A stretch of DNA of 64,000 bases from an uncultured Bacteroidales bacterium (GCA_903885595.1 CAISJJ010000250.1:1-64000), one strand, 5' to 3'. Shown: positions 48,660-59,100, numbered from the stretch's first letter. Numbers and translations: made by a program. The notes: generated from the sequence alone by a model not told the origin.

Positions 48660-48861
48660 TTTTTTCATTTTGCTGATTCGTATTTACCAGGGGGCCATAT
48701 CGCCTTATCTCATGCCGTCGTGCCGTTACACACCCAGTTGTTCGGTTTATGGAATCGAAGCCATCCGGAAGCATGGTCCGTTCCGGGGTGGCTGGCTGGC
48801 GTTTAAGCGTATTGGCAGATGCCATCCCTGGGGAGGAAGCGGGATTGATGAAGTACCCTGA
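48640..48861 (+). CDS. yidD: Membrane protein insertion efficiency factor YidD
   Basis: A small protein of 73 residues that assists YidC-dependent insertion of inner-membrane proteins. [35 protein letters not shown] and [17 protein letters not shown] are the family signature, with conserved cysteines and an N-terminal amphipathic helix. It overlaps rnpA by 20 bases. A short run of caattac heptamers follows the stop. Confidence 0.95.
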   Translation: MKKLLGSFFILLIRIYQGAISPYLMPSCRYTPSCSVYGIEAIRKHGPFRGGWLAFKRIGRCHPWGGSGIDEVP

Positions 48862-48899
48862 GCAATTACCAATTACCAAATAATAACGCAGGCAGAACG

Positions 48900-50645
48900 A
48901 TGGGAAAAACATATTTTTTAAATGTAAGACAAGCTGGATTTGTTGGGTTGGTATTTATGCTGCTATTTCCGGGGTTGCAGGGAACATACGCCCAAGCGCC
49001 AAATCAACAGGGTTTTGAGATCATGAAAAATCTTGATATTTATTCTAATATGATCAAGGAACTCAACCAGGATTATGTGGATGAAATCAACCCCGGGGAA
49101 CTCACACAAACCGGAATCAACGCCATGCTGGAATCCCTGGATCCCTACACAAATTTCATCCCCGAGTCACAGGTTGAGGATTACAAGTTTATTACCACAG
49201 GGCAATACGGCGGAATTGGCGCTTTAATTCACCAGCAAGGTGATTTTGTCGTGATATCGGAACCATATGAAGGCTCCCCTGCTCAAAAAACAGGCCTGAA
49301 GGCAGGAGATAAAATATTGGCTATTAATGGGAAACAGGCAAAAGGAAAAACATATGATGATGTCAGCTCTTATCTCAAGGGGCAGGCAGGTACAACCGTT
49401 ACCCTGCAAATTGAACGGGATGGAGAAAGCAAACCCATTGATAAAGTCATCACCCGCGAGATCATCAAAATTGACAATATCCCCTATTATGGCATGGTGG
49501 ATCAACATACCGGATATATCAAGCTGACTGGGTTTACCCAAAATGCTGCCAAAGAAATGCGTCAGGCCTTTTTTAAACTCAAGGAGGGAAATGACCTGAG
49601 GGGAATCATCCTTGACGTGAGAGGCAATGGTGGCGGTTTGCTGAATGAAGCGGTTGATATTGCCAACCTTTTCGTTGAACGGGGACAGGAGATTGTGAGC
49701 ACCAAGGGAAAAATGGCAGATAAAAACCGGATACATTCAACCCTGAATCCGCCCGTTGATCTGACCATTCCTGTTGTCGTGCTGGTGGATCATTCAAGCG
49801 CTTCTGCAAGTGAAATCCTTGCAGGATCTTTACAGGATCTTGACCGTGCTGTTGTCATCGGCCAGCGCACATTTGGAAAGGGATTGGTTCAAAATGTTGT
49901 TCCCCTGTCCTACAACGCCCAGATGAAAATTACAGTGGCAAAATATTACATCCCAAGCGGAAGATGCATCCAGGCGATTGACTATGCACACAAAAAGAAA
50001 GACGGAACATTCGGCAAAATTCCTGATTCATTGATCCGTGCTTTCAAAACAAAAAATGGCCGGACTGTTTACGATGGAGGAGGCATAAATCCCGATGTAC
50101 TCACCAAACCACGGAGATTCAGCAATCTTGCCCTTGCCCTATATGGAAAGTATCTCATTTTTGATTTTGCTACATTGTATGCCCGCGAACATCCTTCAAT
50201 TTCATCGGCCAACACTTTTGAGATCAATGATTCTATTTACAGCAGCTTCATTGAATACATCAAGGGTAAAGATTACAACTATACAACAAAAAGCGAAAGA
50301 GCGCTTGAGGCATTGAAAAACGAAGCAATGAAGGAAAACTATTTTGATGCCATGCATGAAGAATATGACCACCTGAAAAGCCGTATGGATGGAGATAAAC
50401 TTGATGATCTGAAAAAATATAAAGAACAAGTGACTGAACTCCTTAAAATGGAAATCGTGACCCGGTACTTTTACCAGAAAGGTAAAATCGAGGCGACGCT
50501 GAAGGATGATCCCGATTTAGCTACAGCTGTTGCCACTATTAATGACCCTGAGAAGTATTCGGCAATCCTTTCCGGGAAATATGTTCAGACAAAACCTGAA
50601 ATTCCGGTCAATGCAGATGATGAGGATGAAAGCATTGATGAATAA
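48900..50645 (+). CDS. S41 family C-terminal processing peptidase
   Basis: The product has 581 residues with a signal peptide ending near TYAQA. A CTP-type N-terminal domain (NPGELTQTGINAMLESLDPYTNFIP) is followed by a PDZ domain (GGIGALIHQQGDFVVISEPYEGSPAQKTGLKAGDKILAIN). The S41 catalytic core follows, with the nucleophilic serine in DHSSASASEILAGSLQDL and the general-base lysine in GQRTFGKGLVQ. It would act in the periplasm on proteins with exposed C-termini. The C-terminal about 170 residues are an extra helical region typical of Bacteroidota homologues. Confidence 0.92.
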   Translation: MGKTYFLNVRQAGFVGLVFMLLFPGLQGTYAQAPNQQGFEIMKNLDIYSNMIKELNQDYVDEINPGELTQTGINAMLESLDPYTNFIPESQVEDYKFITTGQYGGIGALIHQQGDFVVISEPYEGSPAQKTGLKAGDKILAINGKQAKGKTYDDVSSYLKGQAGTTVTLQIERDGESKPIDKVITREIIKIDNIPYYGMVDQHTGYIKLTGFTQNAAKEMRQAFFKLKEGNDLRGIILDVRGNGGGLLNEAVDIANLFVERGQEIVSTKGKMADKNRIHSTLNPPVDLTIPVVVLVDHSSASASEILAGSLQDLDRAVVIGQRTFGKGLVQNVVPLSYNAQMKITVAKYYIPSGRCIQAIDYAHKKKDGTFGKIPDSLIRAFKTKNGRTVYDGGGINPDVLTKPRRFSNLALALYGKYLIFDFATLYAREHPSISSANTFEINDSIYSSFIEYIKGKDYNYTTKSERALEALKNEAMKENYFDAMHEEYDHLKSRMDGDKLDDLKKYKEQVTELLKMEIVTRYFYQKGKIEATLKDDPDLATAVATINDPEKYSAILSGKYVQTKPEIPVNADDEDESIDE

Positions 50646-50745
50646 TCCTGACAAAACAAAATGCCATATAATAAGAATTAAATCATGCTTCCTGATGTCA
50701 ATGAGCCGATCCCGACTGACAGGAGTGTAAATTAAACGATATCAA

Positions 50746-51234
50746 ATGAATGAGGTTACCTACTCTTTTAACTACCTGGTATATAATTCCATAGAAGAAT
50801 TAGCCTTTGCCGACAGGGAATTGCTTGAAAAGGCAAAAGCAGCAACTCATGGTTCTTTTGCCCCCTATTCGCATTACCATGTGGGAGCCGCTGTACGACT
50901 GGCAAACGGCATCATTTTTTCCGGAAGCAACCAGGAAAACATGTCATTTCCCGCTGGCTCCTGCGCTGAGAGAGTAGCAGTATTTGCTGCTGCTGCCAGC
51001 TATCCGGATATTCCGATGGAGGCTCTTGCAATCAGTGCAAAAGCTGACTCATTTGACGTTACCGATCCTGTGCCTCCATGTGGGATTTGCAGGCAGGCCA
51101 TTTTAGAATATGAGTTGAAGTTCAATAATAAAATCCACCTCATCCTGGGTGGCCAAAATGGTCATGTGTACGTTATTGAGGGTATGGGGACCTTGTTACC
51201 CCTGGCATTTATTGAAAAAGGACTTAAAAAATAG
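50746..51234 (+). CDS. cdd: Cytidine deaminase
   Basis: A zinc-dependent cytidine deaminase of 162 residues, slightly longer than the homotetrameric type, acting in pyrimidine salvage. SFAPYSHYHVGAAVRL is the substrate loop. The zinc site is CAERVAVFAAA (catalytic glutamate) with PPCGICRQAI supplying the two other cysteines. The extra N-terminal about 20 residues are not a signal peptide. It lies about 100 bases after the S41 peptidase gene on the same strand. Confidence 0.94.
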   Translation: MNEVTYSFNYLVYNSIEELAFADRELLEKAKAATHGSFAPYSHYHVGAAVRLANGIIFSGSNQENMSFPAGSCAERVAVFAAAASYPDIPMEALAISAKADSFDVTDPVPPCGICRQAILEYELKFNNKIHLILGGQNGHVYVIEGMGTLLPLAFIEKGLKK

Positions 51235-51235
51235 T

Positions 51236-51275
51236 TCAAAGATCAAAACTCAAAATTCAAAATTCAAAATTTCAA
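51236..51275. repeat. 7-bp array (tcaaaat)x4-5
   Basis: Heptamers tcaaaac, tcaaaat, tcaaaat and tcaaaat begin one base after the cdd stop and fill much of the gap before the ChaN-like gene. Confidence 0.85.
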
Positions 51276-51311
51276 ACTGACAGCCAAAATCCTTACAAGA
51301 AAATTCTCCCC

Positions 51312-52202
51312 ATGAAAAAATCTTACACTGTTTTATTGATGTTCCTCCTCTTGCCCTTTCTGGCAATGAAGAGCGACAAACCGGCATACAAGATGTACAA
51401 TGCCAAAGGCAGGACAGCCGAATACAATGACATTCTTAAAGCAGCGTTAAATGCTGATATTGTTTTCTTTGGCGAGATGCACAACAATCCTATCTGTCAT
51501 TGGCTGGAGCTTGAACTGACAAAAGACATGTATGCCGAAAAAAAAGACAAACTGATACTCGGGGCTGAAATGTTTGAATCCGATAACCAATTGCTGATTA
51601 ATGAGTATATTTCAAAATTGATCAGGAAGAAGGATTTTGAATCTGAAGCAAAGCTATGGCCGGGCTATAAAAGCAACTATGCTCCTATTGTCGACTTCGC
51701 ACGGGAAAATGGGATAAAATTTGCTGCAACAAACATTCCACGTCGTTTTGCGGCACTGGTTAATCTGAAAGGATTTGAAGGCCTCGACAGCATAAATGCA
51801 CTGGAGCGGGGATTGATGGCGCCACTGCCGGTTAAATATCCCGATACGCTGGAATGCTATGCCAGTATAGCAAAAAGCATCGGAGATGGTCAGCCTGCAC
51901 ATCTCACTGCTAACCTGGGGAAAGCACAGGCGATGAAAGATGCTACCATGGCACACTTCATCATGAAATACGGGGCTTACGGGCAAAAGACACTCCTGCA
52001 TTTTAACGGATCATATCACAGCGATGATTACCAGGGGATCGTATGGTATGTGAACCAGGCCATTCGGAAAACAAGCTATGAATTGAAAATCCTCACTATC
52101 ACATGCCTCGAACAGGAGAATATAGATACCATTTCAAAACCGGATGCAGCAAAAGCTGATTATATCATCATGATTCCCGCTTCGATGACCAAATCGCAAT
52201 AA
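51312..52202 (+). CDS. ChaN family protein (putative haem-binding, exported)
   Basis: The product has 296 residues with the signal peptide MKKSYTVLLMFLLLPFLA; no lipobox cysteine is visible, unlike typical ChaN lipoproteins. IVFFGEMHNNPICHWLELELTKDM near residue 50 and LILGAEMFESDNQLLINEY are the family hallmarks. A later LLHFNGSYHSDDYQGIVWYV provides another conserved histidine. ChaN homologues dimerise around haem and have been linked to iron uptake. No TonB receptor is adjacent. Confidence 0.88.
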   Translation: MKKSYTVLLMFLLLPFLAMKSDKPAYKMYNAKGRTAEYNDILKAALNADIVFFGEMHNNPICHWLELELTKDMYAEKKDKLILGAEMFESDNQLLINEYISKLIRKKDFESEAKLWPGYKSNYAPIVDFARENGIKFAATNIPRRFAALVNLKGFEGLDSINALERGLMAPLPVKYPDTLECYASIAKSIGDGQPAHLTANLGKAQAMKDATMAHFIMKYGAYGQKTLLHFNGSYHSDDYQGIVWYVNQAIRKTSYELKILTITCLEQENIDTISKPDAAKADYIIMIPASMTKSQ

Positions 52203-52217
52203 CTCATTTTCGCCCAT

Positions 52218-52232
52218 GCCCTGACAGGGTGC
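52218..52232. repeat. Palindrome GCCCTGACAGGGTGC (dispersed family)
   Basis: A CCCTGACAGGG palindrome lies between the convergent ChaN-like and GtrA genes. It matches the cores at 8104-8118 and 28668-28712. It has no T-run, so it is not a good terminator by itself. Confidence 0.7.
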
Positions 52233-52245
52233 AGGTTCGACATAA

Positions 52246-52647
52246 CTATGCGAATGTATAATAGGCATTGATCAGAAAATTCCAAAGCGTCACAACCAGC
52301 GTGGCTGCCAATTTTGAGATATAGAAATTCACTTTGAACTTACCTGACATGGCCCAGATGATCAGCAGGTTGATCATCAATCCGATCAGCGCAATAATAA
52401 AAAATCGCGTAAATTCAAGTACAATGTTTGGATTGGTACTGTGAAAAGTCCAAATGCGGTTCATAATATAATTGGATGTTGCCGCCATTACGAAGCCACA
52501 AGTATTTGCTAGATATTTCTGGATTTTAAAATATTCCTTGCAGACGAATGTAATACCGAAATCAACAAAAACACCTGAAAAACCAACCAGGCTGAATTTG
52601 ATGAATTTAAGAAAAAAAACTTCGGTGAAAAAAGATGGAAGGTCCAT
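52246..52647 (-). CDS. GtrA family membrane protein
   Basis: The product has 133 residues with four hydrophobic segments (FIKFSLVGFSGVFVDFGITFV, YLANTCGFVMAATSNYIMNRIWTF, FTRFFIIALIGLMINLLIIWA, LAATLVVTLWNFLINAYYTF). This is the GtrA/DPMS1 fold, whose members help move lipid-linked sugars across the inner membrane. The short length and motif SNYIMNRIWTF are typical. No glycosyltransferase is adjacent. It follows the M28 peptidase gene on the same strand after 9 bases. Confidence 0.9.
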   Translation of the reverse strand: MDLPSFFTEVFFLKFIKFSLVGFSGVFVDFGITFVCKEYFKIQKYLANTCGFVMAATSNYIMNRIWTFHSTNPNIVLEFTRFFIIALIGLMINLLIIWAMSGKFKVNFYISKLAATLVVTLWNFLINAYYTFA

Positions 52648-52656
52648 GAATCAATA

Positions 52657-54435
52657 TCAGAGTTGAATGATCAGAATCTGTTTTTTTTCCTCCCTGATGA
52701 TTTCCACGCTAATCGTCGTACCAAGTTTTAGCTTTTGAAGACGGGACATGTATTCATAAATATTCCCGACTTGCATACCATTTATGGCGATGATAATGTC
52801 GCCTTTCTTCATGGCTCCCTTATCGGCAGGCCCGTCTTTGGTAACACCATCAATGCGCAGGCCTTTTTTCTCTGTGCCGGCAAAATCAGGCATGATACCC
52901 AAAGTTACTTTCAACCGACGTCCCGAACGACCTGCATTCTCTTTTTTACCCGATTCTTTAAATGTCAGTGCTTTCGGCAGGTTGTCAACCCCAAGGATAA
53001 CACTTGCTGCAAAGTCGCCAATTTTCATTTCAGCATCAAAATCAAGCTTTTCAACATCATCGAAGGGTGTGTGATAATCGGTGTGAACCCCGGTATTAAA
53101 ATAAAACACTGGTATATCAGAGGAATAAAACGCGGCATGATCAGAAGGGCCATATCCATCAGGAGAATGAACGACTGCAAAAGACAATTTTTGCTCCAGG
53201 GATTTTAAAATTGAATCTGCCTCAACTGAAGTAGCTGTTCCACTAACTGAAATCGAGTTTTTCTCCTTCTCAAACCGGCCAACCATATCAAAATTAAACA
53301 TGGCTTTCATTTTTTTTAATTCCACAGGAGGATGGTTCACAAAATATTTAGATCCTAAAAGTCCGATTTCTTCTGAGCTGAAAGTGACAAAAATAATGCT
53401 TCGTCTACTATTTCCTTTTTCCTGGGCAAGTCGTTTGGCAAGTTCCATTACCATCGCAGTCCCTGAGGCATTATCATCGGCTCCGTTATGGACCGCATTG
53501 GTGTCGGGCATTCTTGATCCGGACCCCTTACCGCCAAAACCGAGATGATCGTAATGGCCACCAACCACAAGATATTCATTTTTCAATATTGGATCACTGC
53601 CTTCAAGCATTGCCATTACGTTGGCTGTACGTTGATGTTCAAGTGCCAGATCGACGGTTCCGATAACTGTTTCACCGGTTTCAAAGCTTTTTGGAGCCTT
53701 GGAGGATACCAGGATACGTTCAAGACTGTCGATGGTGACACCACTTTTTCTCAGAAGCCTGTCTGCAAATTCGCGGGTGATGCTTATGATGGGAATCCCT
53801 CCCTTTACTTCATTATTTTCAATCACAAGCGGCATGAGTTTATCCTCTTTGTCGACACCTTTGGGAGTGACAAGCAATAACCCGGCTGCCCCCTGGTCTT
53901 TAGCTGTTAAAACTTTACTCCGCTCATCACCGTATTGGATGAATTTACTATCGGGATTGTCAAGATCTGGGTCAGCCCTGAAAATCATTACCCATTTGCC
54001 CTTTACATCCACTCCCTTATAATCGCTCCATTTGAGACTGTCGAGATCTATGTCGAACCCATATCCTGCAAAAATAACAGGGGAGTGCACTGTTGCACTG
54101 GTTGAAAATGAAAGCGGAATGAAGTCCTTTTTAAGTGTGGCATTGTAATCTCCAACAACAAGTGCATTTTCATCCCCCAGTTTCACATCGGTTACGATTT
54201 CGAACCATTGAAATCCATCTTCACCAAGAAGTTTCAACCCGGCCAATTTAAAATGATCCCGGATATAGTTAGCGGCCGTGTTAATTTCTTCCGAACCGGG
54301 CTTACGGCCCTTCAGCGAATCGGATGCCAGGAAAGTCACATACTCCTGAAGATCGCTGGCTGAGGTTCTGATTTCCTGTGAACAAACAACATTTGATAAT
54401 AAGATAAAAAGAAAGATGATGATATTTCGGTTCAT
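52657..54435 (-). CDS. M28 family zinc peptidase with PA and PDZ domains
   Basis: A secreted metallopeptidase of 592 residues with the signal peptide MNRNIIIFLFILLSNVVCSQ. A protease-associated (PA) domain lies near 100-230. The M28 core follows, with zinc ligands in VVGGHYDHLGFGG, HNGADDNASGTAMV, FSSEEIGLLGSK, FNFDMVGR and VHTDYHTPFDD, all intact. The C-terminal PDZ domain is GLRIDGVTKDGPADKGAMKKGDIIIAINGMQV. It probably cuts peptides at the cell envelope. A copy of a 70-bp imperfect palindrome lies just upstream. Confidence 0.93.
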   Translation of the reverse strand: MNRNIIIFLFILLSNVVCSQEIRTSASDLQEYVTFLASDSLKGRKPGSEEINTAANYIRDHFKLAGLKLLGEDGFQWFEIVTDVKLGDENALVVGDYNATLKKDFIPLSFSTSATVHSPVIFAGYGFDIDLDSLKWSDYKGVDVKGKWVMIFRADPDLDNPDSKFIQYGDERSKVLTAKDQGAAGLLLVTPKGVDKEDKLMPLVIENNEVKGGIPIISITREFADRLLRKSGVTIDSLERILVSSKAPKSFETGETVIGTVDLALEHQRTANVMAMLEGSDPILKNEYLVVGGHYDHLGFGGKGSGSRMPDTNAVHNGADDNASGTAMVMELAKRLAQEKGNSRRSIIFVTFSSEEIGLLGSKYFVNHPPVELKKMKAMFNFDMVGRFEKEKNSISVSGTATSVEADSILKSLEQKLSFAVVHSPDGYGPSDHAAFYSSDIPVFYFNTGVHTDYHTPFDDVEKLDFDAEMKIGDFAASVILGVDNLPKALTFKESGKKENAGRSGRRLKVTLGIMPDFAGTEKKGLRIDGVTKDGPADKGAMKKGDIIIAINGMQVGNIYEYMSRLQKLKLGTTISVEIIREEKKQILIIQL

Positions 54436-54459
54436 ATGTTAATAATTTTATAATTCATT

Positions 54460-54530
54460 GGTCACATGGAATATCCATGATTAACATTTACGGTTTGCAT
54501 GAACATTGTGCTTATTGACATTTCATAATA
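54460..54530. repeat. Imperfect palindromic element, copy A
   Basis: About 70 bases upstream of the M28 gene, similar to copy B at 55972-56042 by eye (GGTCAYATGGA start, TTAACATTYAYGGTT middle, CATTTCATA end). Its own arms pair less well than those of copy B. Confidence 0.6.
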
Positions 54531-54551
54531 AATATAAAGAGATGATGTGAC

Positions 54552-54592
54552 AATGTGAAGATTTGAGTTTTGATCTTTGAATTTTGAGTTTA
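54552..54592. repeat. 7-bp array (tttgagt/tttgatc) at the mnmA 3' end
   Basis: Heptamers tttgagt, tttgatc, tttgaat and tttgagt run up to and include the mnmA stop codon at 54590. Confidence 0.8.
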
Positions 54593-55714
54593 ATTTGCCA
54601 GTTCCTTAATTATTCCACCTCCCAGCACAATTTCGTCCTCATAAAACACTGCTGATTGCCCGGGTGTAATTGCATCATTCGGATGAAAAAAGGTGACTTT
54701 GACATCCCCGTTTGCCCATGGTTCGATACGTGCTTCGCGTTCTTTTTGTGCCGACCTGATTTTTGCAGTACACTCCATTGTTTCTTCCAATTTCGCCAGT
54801 GCAATCCAATTAAGATCTGTAACAATAAAGGAGGCATTGTATGTTTCTTCGCGAATCCCTACAATAACTGTGTTGGCCTCTTTATCAAGCCCAATGACGT
54901 AAAGTGGTTCAGAATAGGCAATCCCGAGCCCCTTTCGCTGACCAATCGTATAGTTCCAGATTCCCTTGTGATGGCCCAGTATCTTTCCTTTTGAGTCAAT
55001 GATATTTCCCGGATTATCGTCCACCTCCAGCAAGTCTTTGTAATCACCACTATAAAAATCCTGGCTTTCCTCAAGGTCTTCGGTGGTAATCCCGACCTTA
55101 AGCGCCAGTTCCTTTATTTCAGGTTTTGTAAACCTTCCGATCGGGAGCATAACATGCTGCAGTTGTTCCTGTGAAAGGCGATGGATAAAATAAGTTTGGT
55201 CCTTCTTAAGGTCAGTCGCTTTTTTTAATACATAGCGCTGGTATTTTTCACTGAATTCAACACAGGCATAATGCCCGGTAGCGAAGTAATCAAAACTGAT
55301 CCCTGCTTTTTCAGCCATTCGGGGTAACATGCCGAATTTGATCAGCTGGTTGCACTGTATACATGGGTTTGGTGTACGTCCGGCCAGGTATTCAGATTTA
55401 AAATACTCAAGAACCGCCTGTTTGTAATCACGTGAACAGTTGAATACATGGTAGGGTATGCCCAGCTTTTCAGCTACTTCCCGGGCTTGGCGAATTTCTT
55501 CCTCTTCGTCGGAACCATAACAGGCATGCTTGCCAGTTGATTTATACTGACCGTCCCAGATGGCCATGGTGACACCAATTACCTCATAGCCATGCTCCCT
55601 GAGCAGGAATGCCGCTACCGACGAATCAACGCCACCACTCAAACCAACAATAACGGTTGATTTTTTTGTCAAGTTATTACAGATTGGTATAACAATAAAT
55701 ACTAAAGTATGCAA
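54590..55714 (-). CDS. mnmA: tRNA 2-thiouridine(34) synthase MnmA, variant
   Basis: The product has 374 residues. SGGVDSS at 26-32 is the ATP pyrophosphatase loop, and GRTPNPCIQCNQLIKFG at 112-128 carries Cys118 and the conserved Cys121. YTIGQRKGLGI and the C-terminal EIVLGGGIIKEL fit the family. It adds sulfur to U34 of tRNA-Glu, -Gln and -Lys. In most MnmA proteins a second catalytic cysteine follows SQ-x-x (as in SQEICF); here the segment reads SQDFYSGDY, so that cysteine is a tyrosine (221) and the loop is shorter. The start may instead be the TTG at 55672, which begins just before TKKSTVIVGLSGG. Confidence 0.9.
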   Translation of the reverse strand: MHTLVFIVIPICNNLTKKSTVIVGLSGGVDSSVAAFLLREHGYEVIGVTMAIWDGQYKSTGKHACYGSDEEEEIRQAREVAEKLGIPYHVFNCSRDYKQAVLEYFKSEYLAGRTPNPCIQCNQLIKFGMLPRMAEKAGISFDYFATGHYACVEFSEKYQRYVLKKATDLKKDQTYFIHRLSQEQLQHVMLPIGRFTKPEIKELALKVGITTEDLEESQDFYSGDYKDLLEVDDNPGNIIDSKGKILGHHKGIWNYTIGQRKGLGIAYSEPLYVIGLDKEANTVIVGIREETYNASFIVTDLNWIALAKLEETMECTAKIRSAQKEREARIEPWANGDVKVTFFHPNDAITPGQSAVFYEDEIVLGGGIIKELAN

Positions 55715-56143
55715 AGTTAGCGATTATTTAATAATCACCATCCTGTCGGTGATCTGGCTGTAAGCAATTAATGTTTCATGTGTTAGAGACTGTTTAATTT
55801 TTAACATCCTATTCATTTTTCTTTAGTCATTTTTCACTGGCAATTATCCATTGTACGCTATTCATTGGGTTAACGACTAATGTAAAATGATAAACTAATA
55901 GTTTTCAAGTTGTTGCAAATTTCAAAATGAATTTTAAACAGATTCTTAATATTTATTTTTTACAAAGCGGTCATATGGAGTACCCATAAATTAACATTCA
56001 TGGTTGATATGACGTTCTCCTTATTTATGGGCATTTCATATGCAAATTAGAGGAAATTGTCTACATTTACTAATTATAGGTTGATTTGTCATTATTCTGA
56101 TCGTATTTTTGCAACTGAGTCCATACTATAAACTGATATACCC
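55715..56143. other. 429-base intergenic region between mnmA and the LruC gene
   Basis: The gap separates two divergent genes and is AT-rich. It holds copy B of the palindromic element (55972-56042). TATTTTTG-like strings occur near the LruC start (cgtatttttgcaa at 56101-56113, a possible -7 box). No ORF of note or tRNA is visible. Confidence 0.6.
55972..56042. repeat. Imperfect palindromic element, copy B
   Basis: The arms CATATGGAGTACCCATAAAT and the reverse complement of TTATTTATGGGCATTTCATATG match at 18 of 22 positions, around a loop of about 26 bases. The hairpin lies between mnmA and the LruC gene. A diverged copy is at 54460-54530. Confidence 0.75.
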
Positions 56144-59100
56144 ATGAGAACATTTAAACGAATCATCTATCCGGTCATGTTATTGTTTTTAATAACCGGT
56201 TCATTAATATTTCAAACAGGATGCAAGAAAAAGACTCCGGACAACCCACCGGTACTTCCGACCCATTTTACCGAATTAAAGGTAGATCCTGCATTTCAGT
56301 TTGAAAGTTTTATTAACATTACTGTTAATATCGGCGTTGCGAATCCTGGAAGTCAAACGCTTTTTGTCATCCAGGTTTTTGAGGATGATCCATCAAAAAA
56401 TGGCAAACTGATTTCCACCGGGGCCACAGATGCCAGCCTTCAATATAAAACGACGCTGCGGGTGCCTTCGCGTCTGAAATCATTATATGTTGGAAAAATA
56501 TCCCCGACAGGGATCAACGAATATTTATCAGTTCCAATCACCGGAAATGCACTGAATTATACTTTTGGCCTTACAAAGGCTGTTGAAGGCACACTGGGCA
56601 ATGATTGCGATACCGGAACTCCGATAACCGGGAATGGGACTATTACCATCAATTCAGGAGAGGTCAGGGTGGTTAAACCAGGAGTTAACATTACCAGTTT
56701 ATATCTTACAGTGAATACCGGGGGACTCCTCCGGGTGTGCGGAACTGCAAATATAAAATCGCTTTCAGGACAAGGCACGATTATCGTCTCTCCTTCAGGA
56801 ACGATAACCTGTCCTGCCGAAAACACCTATGCAGATATTGACAATTACGGTACAGCCAATTTTGCACAATCGGGAAGTAATAAAACTTTTAACATTAAAG
56901 AAAACTCTACTTTACATAACTGGGGAACACTGACCTTTTCGAATGGGTTAAATGTAAAAGGATTATTGATCAATGAATACCACACCACGGTAATTAATGA
57001 TGCACAAACCCAGGATCTCGGCCGGATTATCAATTACTGCCAGATGTTTGTAAACAGCTCCAAGAGTACGGCAATGCAAATCGTGACCGGAACAACTGCC
57101 GCACCAGGTCTTGTAAACGGCCAGAACGCCTATCTTAAAGTGACCGGGGAAATCAGCTTCAGCGGACAGGGCTATGGCAGCCTTGGACTTCAAAGCCTTA
57201 TTGAAACGGGAACATTCAATATTTCAGGTAACGTAGCAGGACCCTCTTCACTGGGATCGCAGATACATGCTACCGGGACAGGCAAGAGTCAGACATCTGC
57301 CAGCAGTGTTTTTACAGGATATATCGATTTATGGTCTACTAATTTCAACCCTCAGCTTGGGAATTATGGTCCGAATGTCACCAAACATACTACCGGAATT
57401 ATTATTCCTGCCCAGGACTGCAGCGCCCCATTACCTCCGGTTATAACAAGTTCACTGGTCGCTGCCGGGATTGTTGGAACTCCCATCATTCCTTATGTGG
57501 TTACCGCTACCGGCACCAATCCGATCACCTATGATGCCACCAATTTGCCTGCCGGACTAACCTACAATGCAGGCGACCACACCATCAGCGGAACACCAAC
57601 AACCGTCCAGGTAAAAAATGTTGACCTTACAGCTGATAACATGGTAGGCACTGACAATAAAACATTGATTTTCACCATTACCTCTCCCGGTTCGCCGCCA
57701 GTCATAACCAGCTCCTTAACAGCCGATGCCACTGTCAATCAATCGTTTACATATATAATCACAGCCAGCGGCACGGGTAACATTACGTACAATGCATCCA
57801 ATCTGCCTGATGGATTATCTTATGATCCTGCAACCCATCAGATCACAGGTTCCCCAACAACTGCAGGAACATACAATATTCCGATATCGGCAACAAATGC
57901 AGCCGGGACTGATAACAAAATATTGGTACTGACTGTTGGAACACCACCAACCATTACCAGTTCATTAACAGCGTCTGGAACCCAGGGTCAGCAATTTTCA
58001 ACCTATACCGTGACCGGAACCGGTTCAGGCCCCATCACCTATAACGCCAACAACCTGCCACAGGGACTGAGTTTTAATCAAATCACCAATACCATCAATG
58101 GCACGCCCGGGCAGGAAGGAGTAACCAATGTTACTCTTACAGCGGCAAACGGGTATGGCAATGATTCCAAAATCCTGGTTATAACTATAAATGCCGGAGT
58201 TCAGGGACCGGAAATCACCAGCCCGCTGACTGCTTCAGGAACCAAAAATCAACCTTTCAGTTATACTGTAACTGCATCGGGAACCCAGCCCATTGTTTTT
58301 ACGGCTTCAGACTTGCCGGCAGGACTCACTTTTGATCCTGAAACTCAGGTTATCAGTGGGATTCCGACATCAGCCGGGGTAACTGATGTAACCCTGACTG
58401 CAACAAACAGTGGTGGAGATGATACCAAAATCCTGGTAATTACAATAGTTAATCCTGAGATTGTCGATACCGATGGAGATGGTGTAGCCGATCCGCTGGA
58501 TGCCTATCCTACTGATCCAACCAGGGCCTTCAATTCATATTATCCAAATGAAATTGATTTTGCGACCTATGCCTTTGAAGACTTATGGCCTTCCTATGGT
58601 GATTACGACTGCAACGACCTGGTCATGAATTTCAATTATAAGATTGTCACCAATGCCCAGAATAAAGTTGTTGACCTGATTGCCAAATTCAAAATCAAGG
58701 CTGCCGGCGCCTCATACGACAATGGATTTGGTGTGGCCTTAAATACTGAACCCGCCAACATTGCAAGTGTAACAGGATGTATCAAGGTAGGTTCAGTAGT
58801 TAACCTGGATCCCAAAGGGTATGAAGCAGGACATACCGACGAAACAGTTATCATTCCTGTTGATGCCGTTAACACCTTGCTTGGAGGCGCTATAATCAAT
58901 ACTGTTCATGGGGGATATACCGTACAAACCGAAATCCAGACTGTTACAGTTCACCTTTCAACACCCCAGGCCAGTATCGGGACTCCACCTTACAATCCGT
59001 TCATATTTGTGAACCAGGATCGTGGAAAAGAGGTGCATTTGAAAGATCATCCTCCCACGCAACTGGCAAATACAGTTTACTTCGGTTCCGATGTGGATGC

